Made by a program: the position numbers and the translations under genes. Source: Stenomitos frigidus ULC18 (GTDB lineage: Bacteria > Cyanobacteriota > Cyanobacteriia > Leptolyngbyales > Leptolyngbyaceae). Taken from it: DNA of 64,000 nucleotides. Within the stretch, counting starts at the first letter, position 1. Each line of letters starts with the position of its first letter. The notes beneath the pieces were generated by a model, which saw only the letters and a list, made by a program, of their open reading frames with translations, was not told the origin of the DNA and did not search any database. Below, in pieces: positions 1-8,126 of this stretch. The stretch lies in assembly GCF_003003795.1 (NCBI RefSeq), contig NZ_PVWK01000063.1, positions 45,889-109,888 on the forward strand, read 5' to 3'.

Positions 1-558
1 GCCTTGAACCTGACGCGGGTTTTTCGACTGGTATTTTTGGGTGCTCCGCAGCCGAAAACCCGCCGTGCACCGGAAGTTGGCTGGGCCATGACAGTACCAA
101 TGGTATCGTTAACGATCGTAACGCTGCTGACACCCTGGATGATGCAGAGTCTATCTGTGCTGCCCGATTGGGCGTATTTCAATCACACAGCTGCGTTTTT
201 GTTGGTGCTATCCGGTCTAGTTGGGTGTGGTGTCGGCACCACGGTTTACCTGCATAAAGCATGGTCTCGATCGGTGCATCTACCGTGGCGTCTGTTGCAA
301 GATCTCCTGTCCTACGACTTTTACATTGAGCGACTGTATGAGCTCAGTGTGGTCAATGGCGTTGTGCTGATGGCGCGCTTCAGCAACTGGTGCGATCGCT
401 ACATTGTTGACGGGCTGGTCAATTTTATGGGCATCGCTTCGATTTTTAGCGGCGAGAGTTTGAAGTACAGCATTACCGGTCAGTCTCAGGCGTATATGCT
501 CACAATGTTGGTGGCAGTGAGCCTATTGGGCGGCTTTTTAATTTGGTTCGCATGGTGA
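1..558 (+). CDS. ndhF4: NDH-1 subunit NdhF4, C-terminal part (gene begins outside window)
   Basis: Carboxy-terminal ~185 residues of an NdhF-type antiporter-like NDH-1 membrane subunit. The reading frame is open from base 1, so the gene enters from the left and its start is not visible. The fragment has three or four hydrophobic helices and the usual NdhF tail, in which YDFYIERLYEL precedes a last amphipathic segment and a final transmembrane helix. It lies 15 bp before ndhD and then cupB, an order known for the constitutive CO2-uptake form of NDH-1 in the thylakoid (NDH-1MS'). The '4' rather than '3' subtype is inferred from the CupB partner and the absence of cupS downstream; NdhF itself is secure. 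Confidence 0.85.
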   Translation, partial: ALNLTRVFRLVFLGAPQPKTRRAPEVGWAMTVPMVSLTIVTLLTPWMMQSLSVLPDWAYFNHTAAFLLVLSGLVGCGVGTTVYLHKAWSRSVHLPWRLLQDLLSYDFYIERLYELSVVNGVVLMARFSNWCDRYIVDGLVNFMGIASIFSGESLKYSITGQSQAYMLTMLVAVSLLGGFLIWFAW

Positions 559-573
559 TTCTGGAGTTGTACG

Positions 574-2091
574 ATGCTCAGTGCTTTGATCTGGATACCG
601 ATTTTGGGTGCGGTGCTCATTGGTGTTGGACGAGAACCGTTGATTCCTGCACGAGCGCGTTTGATCGCTCTGCTGGCGACGGTGAGTGCGTTCGTCTGGA
701 CAATCTGGCTGGGCAGTCAGTTTGATGCCGGGCAAACGGCAATGCAGTTTATTGAGCATCTCGTGTGGATTGAACCGCTAGGCTTGACGTATGACCTGGG
801 CATGGATGGGCTGTCGCTGCCGTTGGTCGCACTTAACGGCTTGCTAACTGCCATTGCGATCGCCAGTGGATCACCGTCAGTGAATCGACCCCGACTCTAC
901 TTCATCTTGCTACTGCTGCTGAATGCGAGTGTAACCGCGGCCTTTCTGGCGCAGAATTTGCTGCTATTTTTTCTGTTCTACGAGATCGAGTTGATTCCTC
1001 TCTACCTATTGATTGCCATTTGGGGGGGTGCCAATCGGGGCTATGCCGCCACCAAGTTTCTGATCTATACCGCCATTTCGGGCATCTTGATTTTGGCAGC
1101 GTTTTTAGGCTTAACCTTGCTGACGGGCGTTTCCGGTTTTGGCTACAACCCTTTGCTCACTCAAGTTTTGCCATTGGGACAGCAATTTCTGCTGCTAGGG
1201 GCGCTGTTGATTGGCTTTGGCATCAAGATCCCGCTGGTGCCTTTCCACACCTGGTTGCCCGATGCCCACGTCGAAGCCTCTACCCCAATTTCAGTGCTCT
1301 TAGCAGGTGTATTGCTGAAGTTGGGCACCTATGGGCTGCTGCGCTTTGGGTTGGGTTTGTTTCCTGAAGCTTGGGCAGTCTTAGCCCCCTGGCTGGCGAC
1401 ATGGGCTGCGGTGAGTGTCCTGTACGGGGCGTTTATGGCGATCGCTCAGACCGACATGAAAAAAATGGTGGCGTATAGTTCGATCGGGCACATGGGCTAT
1501 GTGCTACTAGCTGCTGCCGCCGCCACGCCTCTGAGCCTGCTAGCATCGGTCTGTCAAATGGTGAGTCATGGGCTGATTGCAGCGATGCTCTTTTTGCTGG
1601 TTGGTGTGGTGTACCAAAAAACCGGTACCCGTGATTTAACCGTATTGCGAGGGCTGCTGAATCCTGAGCGCGGGTTGCCGCTGATTGGCAGTCTGATGAT
1701 TATAGGAGTGATGGCGAGCTCTGGTATTCCCGGCATGGTGGGCTTTATTTCAGAATTTTTGGTGTTCCGGGGCAGTTTTCCGATCTTTCCAACGCAAACG
1801 CTGCTATGCATGGTAGGCACTGGCCTCACAGCCGTATACTTTTTGCTGCTGGTTAATCGTGTTTTCTTTGGGCGCTTGTCAGAAGGTGCCCAGAACTTGC
1901 CTCCGGTGTATTGGAGCGATCGCGCTCCAGCCCTGGTTCTCACAGCTTTGATTGTAGCGCTGGGGCTTCAGCCTAACTGGTTGATTCACTACAGCGAAAC
2001 CACAACGACCGCGCTAGTCAATGGCCGGCTAGCGATCGCCCAGGCAGCGACTCTCACCAAAGCACCGCTCAAGGCAGAAACAGTGGAATAG
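574..2091 (+). CDS. ndhD4: NDH-1 subunit NdhD4 (proton-translocating, CO2 uptake form)
   Basis: Polytopic NuoM/NdhD family subunit of 505 residues, the family's normal length. It has about 14 hydrophobic helices, the conserved FLFYEIELIPLYLL segment with the proton-channel Glu, GIKIPLVPFHTWLPDAHVEA in the middle, and AQTDMKKMVAYSSIGHMG with the conserved Lys. It pumps protons in the membrane arm of a specialised NDH-1 complex that powers CO2 hydration at the thylakoid. ATG start 15 bp after the ndhF stop; cupB follows after 47 bp, so the three genes probably form one transcript. Subtype 4 is inferred from the neighbours; NdhD3 is the alternative. Confidence 0.9.
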   Translation: MLSALIWIPILGAVLIGVGREPLIPARARLIALLATVSAFVWTIWLGSQFDAGQTAMQFIEHLVWIEPLGLTYDLGMDGLSLPLVALNGLLTAIAIASGSPSVNRPRLYFILLLLLNASVTAAFLAQNLLLFFLFYEIELIPLYLLIAIWGGANRGYAATKFLIYTAISGILILAAFLGLTLLTGVSGFGYNPLLTQVLPLGQQFLLLGALLIGFGIKIPLVPFHTWLPDAHVEASTPISVLLAGVLLKLGTYGLLRFGLGLFPEAWAVLAPWLATWAAVSVLYGAFMAIAQTDMKKMVAYSSIGHMGYVLLAAAAATPLSLLASVCQMVSHGLIAAMLFLLVGVVYQKTGTRDLTVLRGLLNPERGLPLIGSLMIIGVMASSGIPGMVGFISEFLVFRGSFPIFPTQTLLCMVGTGLTAVYFLLLVNRVFFGRLSEGAQNLPPVYWSDRAPALVLTALIVALGLQPNWLIHYSETTTTALVNGRLAIAQAATLTKAPLKAETVE

Positions 2092-2138
2092 GCGTCTCCG
2101 TCCGTCCCATCCCCAGATCGTCGTTCCTTTGGCACATT

Positions 2139-3284
2139 ATGACCGACACCCTCAGAGCGATTCCCCCATCCTCCTCGCATCCGTTAGCGCCGTACATCGA
2201 TCGCTTAAAAGCGGGCGGTGCGCTACTGCCGGATACAGCAGAAAATGTCACAGAGGTCGTAGGCATTCTCAAAAGCTATGGTGTTGTGCTGGACGCCTAT
2301 TACCGCAACCTGCTCTACATTTCTGAGCATCAATTTTTGGTGTTTTTTCCGTTTTTCAAGTATTTCAATGGCGATGTCTCTCTAGCCAAACTCTTGCGTC
2401 ACTGGCAACACGATCGCATTAATTTTGAATATGCCGAATACTGCATGAAAGCGATGTTTTGGCATGGCGGTGGTGGTTTAGATGCCTATCTGGATACACC
2501 AGAGTTTACAGCGCACTCGCAGCCAGCGATTCGGTCACGGATTAAAACGAATCCAATGCTACTCAGTTTGAACCGCTTGTTTCCTGAGTTTCTGCCAGAG
2601 CATGTGCGGCAGTTGTGTTACTACAGCGCGCTAGGTCAATTCTGGAAAGTCATGAGTGAGATGTTTCTGTCACTCTCCGATCGCTACGACCAGGGAGACA
2701 TTGATTCCATCTCGCAAGTAGTCGCTCATATTCAAGCAGGGTTGGTTGCCGCTGCGAGTCTACCCATTACTTACACGGTGACGTTGCGAAACCAAACGCA
2801 TGAAATTATCCCGGCAGCCGCAGGTTTGACGTTTCTTCCTGATGCGGCGGTGCCCTACGTTGAAGCAGTCTTCTTTCGCGGCACACCATTTTCAGGCACG
2901 GTTTCGTATAACGCTCAGTCGCATCAAATTCCGCCAGACCAGAGTCGTTTTAGCTACGGTGCTCTGTTTGCTGATCCCTTGCCGATCGGGGGAGCGGGAA
3001 TTCCGCCCACGCTGCTGATGCAGGACATGCGGCATTATTTACCAGATTATTTGCACGCTATCTATCGACGTGGTCAGCGTGGCGAAGACGATCTGCGGGT
3101 GAAGATTTGCGAGACGTTTCAGAAGTCGATGTTCTGCGTGACCACGGCCACTATTTTTGGCTTAGCGCCGCATCCACTCGATACAGACGATCCAGAACAG
3201 CAGCGTCAAAATCAAAGCTATCTGGAAGCCTGGATGGATCGCCTTTTGCAGTCACGCTTATTGAATGTACAGACGATCGCTTAG
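2139..3284 (+). CDS. cupB: CO2 hydration protein CupB/ChpX
   Basis: Soluble subunit of the CO2-uptake NDH-1 complex, a carbonic-anhydrase-like partner that converts CO2 to bicarbonate on the cytoplasmic side of the thylakoid membrane. The 381 residues show the family's signature blocks: YYRNLLYISEHQFLVFFPFFKY near residue 60, EYCMKAMFWHGGGGLDAYLD near 105, and a conserved C-terminal third ending with the stretch around KICETFQKSMFCVTTA. Conserved His and Cys in these blocks are candidate zinc ligands. The length fits CupB/ChpX better than the longer CupA/ChpY, and no fasciclin-domain cupS follows, so the low-affinity constitutive type is favoured. Converges on the fibrillin-like gene 40 bp away. 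Confidence 0.85.
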   Translation: MTDTLRAIPPSSSHPLAPYIDRLKAGGALLPDTAENVTEVVGILKSYGVVLDAYYRNLLYISEHQFLVFFPFFKYFNGDVSLAKLLRHWQHDRINFEYAEYCMKAMFWHGGGGLDAYLDTPEFTAHSQPAIRSRIKTNPMLLSLNRLFPEFLPEHVRQLCYYSALGQFWKVMSEMFLSLSDRYDQGDIDSISQVVAHIQAGLVAAASLPITYTVTLRNQTHEIIPAAAGLTFLPDAAVPYVEAVFFRGTPFSGTVSYNAQSHQIPPDQSRFSYGALFADPLPIGGAGIPPTLLMQDMRHYLPDYLHAIYRRGQRGEDDLRVKICETFQKSMFCVTTATIFGLAPHPLDTDDPEQQRQNQSYLEAWMDRLLQSRLLNVQTIA

Positions 3285-3324
3285 TGCTTGTTTAATCAAT
3301 CGATTTACGAGTTTGGCTGGTTGG

Positions 3325-3960
3325 TCAGTGGTCAGTGGTCTGCTGCGTTTTCACCCAGAGAGCTAAGCCGCCCCCACGCCCACGAGCAGCAATGAAATTT
3401 GGTGTCACTAGAAAGAAGGCGAAAAAGGGGAGATCAACAATAGATTGGCTATAAAAGTCCTCTGCTTGCACTCTGCGCCCCGGTACAGGGCCGTTATACG
3501 CTGTTTTACCCAAGACGCTTAACTGCACGTATGTAAAGTCAAACGCCAGCAACGTTTTCTTGCCCAAATAATGAGCCGGACCTGTAAACCGTAGACGGAC
3601 TGGACCCATTTCAACCTGGTTACCGATCGCACCATGCCCTAACGCGACTGCATCACTTTCAGCCTGAAACGAGATCTGTGCGACAGCCAGCTTCGGGACA
3701 TAAAAGCCGTTTCCTAGAACAATGCCGCCACGCCGTACTTTCCGTGTACCGGTCGCAAAACAAAGCTGCCAATTACCCAACAACGACTCAAAGGGGTAAC
3801 TTTGATGCGCTCGCTTGGTTGTTTTTTCTGCTTGCAGCAGTGCCTCAACGACGCTTGCAGCAGTGGGGCGATCGCTCCCCTTGCCTTGAAACGCTGTTGC
3901 AGCCTGACTTAAAACTGTGATAAACGGCGATGGATGAGTCGGTATTAGTTCAGCAGTCAT
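3325..3960 (-). CDS. PAP/fibrillin-like protein
   Basis: Conserved protein of 211 residues resembling plastid-lipid-associated (fibrillin) proteins. After an N-terminal helical part with EALLQAEKTTKR, residues about 60-95 read as the fibrillin-type block ESLLGNWQLCFATGTRKVRRGG, followed by a beta-rich half with LGNGFYVPKLAVAQISF and VRLRFTGPAHYLG, consistent with a lipocalin-like barrel. Fibrillins bind lipids and pigments at thylakoids or plastoglobule-like bodies; that role is family knowledge, not shown here. The last codons contain a short direct repeat (GGTCAGT twice), so the C-terminal tail may be variable. Transcribed divergently from the amidohydrolase gene with 61 bp between. Confidence 0.65.
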   Translation of the reverse strand: MTAELIPTHPSPFITVLSQAATAFQGKGSDRPTAASVVEALLQAEKTTKRAHQSYPFESLLGNWQLCFATGTRKVRRGGIVLGNGFYVPKLAVAQISFQAESDAVALGHGAIGNQVEMGPVRLRFTGPAHYLGKKTLLAFDFTYVQLSVLGKTAYNGPVPGRRVQAEDFYSQSIVDLPFFAFFLVTPNFIAARGRGGGLALWVKTQQTTDH

Positions 3961-4021
3961 ACAGTCTTCTCGTTACCAACAACACTAAGCTAACTGTAAG
4001 AGCAAGACCGGAACAACGCTG

Positions 4022-5248
4022 ATGGATCTAAAAATTACGCAGGCTTGGTTGCCGGGACGATCGCACCCATGCGATATTGCGATCGACAAAGGCACCATCA
4101 TCGAAATCGCGCCAGCGATCTCTGGTACAGCGACGACAATGCTTGAGGCCCAAGGCAAGCTGGTCATCCCTGGCTTGGTTGATGCCCACATTCATTTAGA
4201 CAAAGCCTTTTTACTCGATCGGGTAGATTGGCAAACTGGGACCTTTACCGAAGCACTGCAAGAAACCGCTAACGCTAAGCGATCGTTCACCATTGCCGAT
4301 ATTCAAACCAGAGCGCGCCGGGTGCTGGAACAGGCGATCGCCTTTGGCACCACGGCGATGCGATCGCACGTTGAAGTCGATCCGCTCATCCAGCTCACAG
4401 GCATCAAGGCGTTGCTGCCACTACGCGACAAGTATGCCTGGGGTATCACGCTTCAACTTGCCATTTTTGCCCAAGAAGGCATTACCAACCAGCCCGGTAC
4501 AGAAGCCTTACTGCGGCAGGCAATGACACTCGGCGGCGATGTGATTGGCTCTGCACCCTATGTTGATCCTGAACCGGAACAAAACATTTGCATCGTCTTT
4601 GACATCGCTCAGGCATTTAATTGCGATGTGGATTTTCATCTGGACTTTCTAGACGATGATGCGCCGTTGCTGCTGCCTCTCGTCATTGCTGAGACACTGA
4701 AGCGTGGTTGGCGAGGACGAGTTTGCTTAGGACACATGACTAAACTGGCTGGCTTACCCCCAGGTGAATTGGAGGCGATCGCCACTGCAACTGCTACAGC
4801 CGGGATTTCCATTTTGGCGCTACCGGCTACCGACCTTTACATGATGTCTCGCCGCGATACGCACAATGTTCGCCGAGGGGTAGCACCAGCCCAGACCCTG
4901 GCAGCATGGGGCGTCAATACAGGCGTGGCGACCAATAACGTGCAGAACTTATTCACGCCCTTTGGGGATGGCGACCTGCTCAAAATCTGCACCTTGCTAG
5001 CGCAAGTTCTTCATCTCAATACGGCTGCCAGTCACGAGGCCTGTTTGGCAATGGCAACCACGCAGGCAGCTCAGGCGATCGGTCTCTCAAAGCATGGTCT
5101 TGTTCCAGGCAATGACGCCGACCTGGTCATCCTTGAAGCCGCCTCTGTAACAGAAGCGATCGGTGCGGCCCCCAGCAATCGCACCGTGATTAAAAAGGGA
5201 CGCATCGTGGCTCAAAGTCAACTCCACCAAACGCGATTCCCCACCTAA
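4022..5248 (+). CDS. Amidohydrolase, cytosine-deaminase-like
   Basis: Metal-dependent hydrolase of 408 residues with the TIM-barrel amidohydrolase layout: small N-terminal beta part, HIHLDKAF (His56, His58) as first metal pair, MRSHVEVDP, DFHLDFLDD, VCLGHMTKL, and a C-terminal beta part ending in DADLVILEA and a GRIVAQ tail. The order matches CodA/AtzC-type deaminases of cytosine or N-substituted triazines. Where CodA has Asp, this protein has Asn in ATNNVQNLFTPFG, so it may belong to a subfamily with another substrate or reaction. Likely cytoplasmic. It faces ycf66 convergently with a 34-bp gap and no visible terminator. Family secure, substrate unknown. Confidence 0.75.
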   Translation: MDLKITQAWLPGRSHPCDIAIDKGTIIEIAPAISGTATTMLEAQGKLVIPGLVDAHIHLDKAFLLDRVDWQTGTFTEALQETANAKRSFTIADIQTRARRVLEQAIAFGTTAMRSHVEVDPLIQLTGIKALLPLRDKYAWGITLQLAIFAQEGITNQPGTEALLRQAMTLGGDVIGSAPYVDPEPEQNICIVFDIAQAFNCDVDFHLDFLDDDAPLLLPLVIAETLKRGWRGRVCLGHMTKLAGLPPGELEAIATATATAGISILALPATDLYMMSRRDTHNVRRGVAPAQTLAAWGVNTGVATNNVQNLFTPFGDGDLLKICTLLAQVLHLNTAASHEACLAMATTQAAQAIGLSKHGLVPGNDADLVILEAASVTEAIGAAPSNRTVIKKGRIVAQSQLHQTRFPT

Positions 5249-5282
5249 TCTTTTTCTACCTCCGCACCATTGCAGCAATCGC

Positions 5283-6221
5283 TCACGGTGATTGCTCTGT
5301 CTGGGAAGCATGTTCGGCATCAGAAACTTGCTCAGCCTCAACCGTGATGGATGGCGAAACCGTTGCTTCGGTTGCTACTTCTACGCTCGTTGCGTCCACA
5401 ACCTCTACAGCCGCTGCTTCTGGTGTCGTCTCTGGTAGTATGGTCTCGTCTGAGATGCTTTCTGGAGCAATGTGACTACTAGCTTTAGCTTCAGCAGGGT
5501 CTCCGGCAATAGTCCTCTGTGAGTCAGCGGTCTGTGCCTTAGTCTCAGGTGCGCGAAACTGCTTTCTGACGTATACAGGCTTACTCTCACGTTTCGCCGT
5601 CAAGCCTTTGAAGGAACTGGCGATCGCTGCCAGTGGGCTCTCCTTTGGTTGGGAACGATCGTCAACCGTGACTGGAGCGACTTTGGTCACGATCGTGGGA
5701 GGTGCTTTTGTCGCATCTTGCTTCGCATTGGCAAAGTCGGCAGGTGTCAGCGGGACATAGGACTCTGGATCAGGGCTAGTAGGCGGTGCACTGGTCGGTT
5801 TTGTGGTTGTCGTCACTAGCGCCTCCGCCCAGGCTGTGAGTTTGGCAACCTGCTTGTTTATTGGCTTTAACAAGGGCGCGATCGCCTGGGAGCGAGACAG
5901 TCCATCCCACGCTTTTGCCAGGGCTGCTTGCCATTCTGTGGGCGTTGGTATAGCTGTTTGTTGATCTACAGGAGCCAGCTGGCGTCTCAGCGTTAACGTC
6001 TGCCAACCCAACCAGCCCAGTAGCGTTACACTTGCCGTCTGTCCTAACACCACGCCACCCGTAATGCGTCCCGCACAAACCCACAGCACCAGTGCATAAA
6101 ACAACCCCAACCCACTCCAGATGAAATCGTTCTTACGATGCACCTCTGGGAAAAAGAATGCCGCCATATAGAGCCCCAAGCTGCTCAACCCCACGATTAG
6201 TGCCAGAATATACGCCAGCAT
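5283..6221 (-). CDS. ycf66: Ycf66 family protein
   Basis: Ycf66 proteins are conserved in cyanobacteria and some plastids with no firm function. Residues about 1-90 contain three hydrophobic helices with the family's blocks LYMAAFFFPEVHRKNDF, SGLGLFYALVLWVCAGRITGG and GWLGWQTLTLRRQL. The rest is a hydrophilic, Ala/Thr/Glu/Pro-rich tail of over 200 residues with no domain seen. I place the start at the ATG at 6221 (MLAYILALIVG), which has GGAG about 7 bases upstream, not at the in-frame codon 27 bases earlier. Divergent from gnd. The long acidic tail varies in the family, so its length is not alarming. Confidence 0.85.
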   Translation of the reverse strand: MLAYILALIVGLSSLGLYMAAFFFPEVHRKNDFIWSGLGLFYALVLWVCAGRITGGVVLGQTASVTLLGWLGWQTLTLRRQLAPVDQQTAIPTPTEWQAALAKAWDGLSRSQAIAPLLKPINKQVAKLTAWAEALVTTTTKPTSAPPTSPDPESYVPLTPADFANAKQDATKAPPTIVTKVAPVTVDDRSQPKESPLAAIASSFKGLTAKRESKPVYVRKQFRAPETKAQTADSQRTIAGDPAEAKASSHIAPESISDETILPETTPEAAAVEVVDATSVEVATEATVSPSITVEAEQVSDAEHASQTEQSP

Positions 6222-6545
6222 ATGGCTACTCCAAACGATGCCGAACAACTATTTATAGATCGATTCTGTCAGGGAGTGTTGAAGTTGCAGTGACGAGTTT
6301 GCTTTACAGATGGCAACAGCCATCTGTTCCTTCGACTCAGCCTCCTTTGCTGTAAGCGCTTAGAGTCAAGAACGGGGGGAGATTAGAACAAAAAAACTCA
6401 TCTTTTTTTTCCAGCTTTCAGCCCCTTCACTGAGCGTCACATCCAGCACAGCTTAAGATTCTCTTCCAGGCTAACCTGATGTTCTCAAGCTACCCTGAAA
6501 GGGATTAAACAGCCCAAGCACTTGCAGAATTAAGCAGAGAATCTT
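6222..6545. promoter_or_regulatory. Divergent promoter region ycf66 / gnd
   Basis: A 324-bp gap between two divergent genes must carry both promoters. It has A- and T-runs around 6390-6411 and no ORF that resembles a protein. I could not fix a convincing -35/-10 pair on either strand. Confidence 0.4.
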
Positions 6546-8057
6546 ATGGCACAAAGCTTTGGTGTAATTGGTCTAGCGGTCATGGGCGAAAACTTGGCGC
6601 TAAACGTCGAGCGTAACGGGTTTCCCATCGCAGTTTATAACCGTAGTCGTGAAAAGACAGATGCCTTTATGGCACAGCGGGCAGTCGGTAAGAATGTTGT
6701 CGCGGCTTACTCGTTAGAGTCATTCGTTGCTGCCTTAGAACGTCCTCGCAAGATTTTGATCATGGTCAAGGCAGGTGCTCCTGTCGATGCCACGATCGAG
6801 CAACTCAAACCGCTGCTGGATGAAGGCGATATCTTGATCGATGGCGGCAACTCTCTGTTTACGGATACAGAACGCCGTGCTAAAGATCTGGAGTCCGCCA
6901 AATTCACCTTTATCGGCATGGGCGTCAGCGGCGGTGAAGAAGGCGCACTCAACGGTCCTAGCCTGATGCCCGGTGGTACAGAACAGGCATATAAATATCT
7001 GGAACCCATTCTGACCAAAATTGCCGCTCAAGTAGACGATGGTCCGTGTGTCACCTATATCGGTCCTGGTGGCGCGGGGCATTACGTCAAAATGGTACAT
7101 AACGGCATCGAGTACGGCGATATGCAACTCATTGCCGAAGCCTACGATCTCCTCAAAAGCGTCTTAGGGCTAAACGCAGAGCAACTACATGAAGTTTTTG
7201 CCGAGTGGAATACCACAGATGAGCTTGATTCCTACCTGATTGAGATCACAGCCGATATCTTCAAGAAAGTTGATCCCGATACAAACACCCCTCTGGTGGA
7301 GTTGATTTTAGATGCTGCTGGACAAAAGGGGACTGGACGCTGGACTGTTGCTGACGCGCTAGAGCTTGGCGTGTCGATCCCTACCATCATTGCGGCGGTC
7401 AACGCTCGCATTATCTCGTCCTACAAGCAGGAGCGGGTGGAGGCATCTAAAGTCTTGACCGGTCCGACGGCGAAATTTGAGGGTGATGTGAAAGCGTTCG
7501 TGACGAAAGTGAGGGATGCACTCTACTGCTCTAAGATGTGCTCCTATGCTCAAGGAATGGCGCTTCTCAGTAAAGCCTCAGAAACCTATGGCTTTCATTT
7601 AGATTTGGGTGAATGCGCTCGCATCTGGAAAGGGGGATGCATCATTCGTGCACGCTTTTTGAACAAGATCAAGCATGCCTTTGATGAGAATCCCTCCCTG
7701 CCCAATCTCTTGCTGGCACCTGAGTTCAGGCAAACCATTCTGGATCGGCAGGAAGCCTGGAGAGAAGTGATTGCAACGGCTGCCAAAGTGGGCATTCCGG
7801 TGCCTGCTTTCAGTGCCTCACTGGATTATTTTGATAGCTACCGTCGCGATCGTTTACCGCAAAATCTGACTCAGGCTCAGCGCGATTACTTTGGGGCTCA
7901 TACCTATCTGCGTACGGATAAGGAAGGTGTGTTCCATACTGAGTGGATGAAGCCTGATGAATCGGTGCAACAGCAAACTCCCGATGTGGTTTTAGAGGGT
8001 CAGCCTCAACCCTCTCGCTCTGAGGTTCAGAAGCAGGAAGCTGAAACGCTTAGCTAA
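6546..8057 (+). CDS. gnd: 6-phosphogluconate dehydrogenase, decarboxylating
   Basis: Cytosolic enzyme of the oxidative pentose-phosphate pathway: 6-phosphogluconate + NADP+ gives ribulose-5-phosphate, CO2 and NADPH, the main reductant source of cyanobacteria in the dark. The N-terminal Rossmann motif is GVIGLAVMGENLALN, followed by substrate-binding MGVSGGEEGA and GGAGHYVKMVHNGIEYGDMQ with the catalytic Lys and Asn, and the helical dimerisation domain with GTGRWT and the SASLDYFD stretch. 503 residues, slightly longer than usual through a polar tail rich in Gln and Pro. Monocistronic, followed by a clear intrinsic terminator at 8085-8119. Confidence 0.97.
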   Translation: MAQSFGVIGLAVMGENLALNVERNGFPIAVYNRSREKTDAFMAQRAVGKNVVAAYSLESFVAALERPRKILIMVKAGAPVDATIEQLKPLLDEGDILIDGGNSLFTDTERRAKDLESAKFTFIGMGVSGGEEGALNGPSLMPGGTEQAYKYLEPILTKIAAQVDDGPCVTYIGPGGAGHYVKMVHNGIEYGDMQLIAEAYDLLKSVLGLNAEQLHEVFAEWNTTDELDSYLIEITADIFKKVDPDTNTPLVELILDAAGQKGTGRWTVADALELGVSIPTIIAAVNARIISSYKQERVEASKVLTGPTAKFEGDVKAFVTKVRDALYCSKMCSYAQGMALLSKASETYGFHLDLGECARIWKGGCIIRARFLNKIKHAFDENPSLPNLLLAPEFRQTILDRQEAWREVIATAAKVGIPVPAFSASLDYFDSYRRDRLPQNLTQAQRDYFGAHTYLRTDKEGVFHTEWMKPDESVQQQTPDVVLEGQPQPSRSEVQKQEAETLS

Positions 8058-8084
8058 CGGGATCACTCGCTCAAAACCGCTGAT

Positions 8085-8119
8085 AGGGTGCGTGCGTTAA
8101 GTCGTAGCGCGCCCTTTTT
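8085..8119 (+). terminator. Intrinsic terminator of gnd
   Basis: AGGGTGCG (8085-8092) pairs with CGCGCCCT (8108-8115), eight pairs with one G-U, and is followed directly by T residues. It stands 28 bp after the gnd stop and just before the end of the convergent caspase-STAND gene. Confidence 0.75.
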
Positions 8120-8126
8120 AGTCGAT

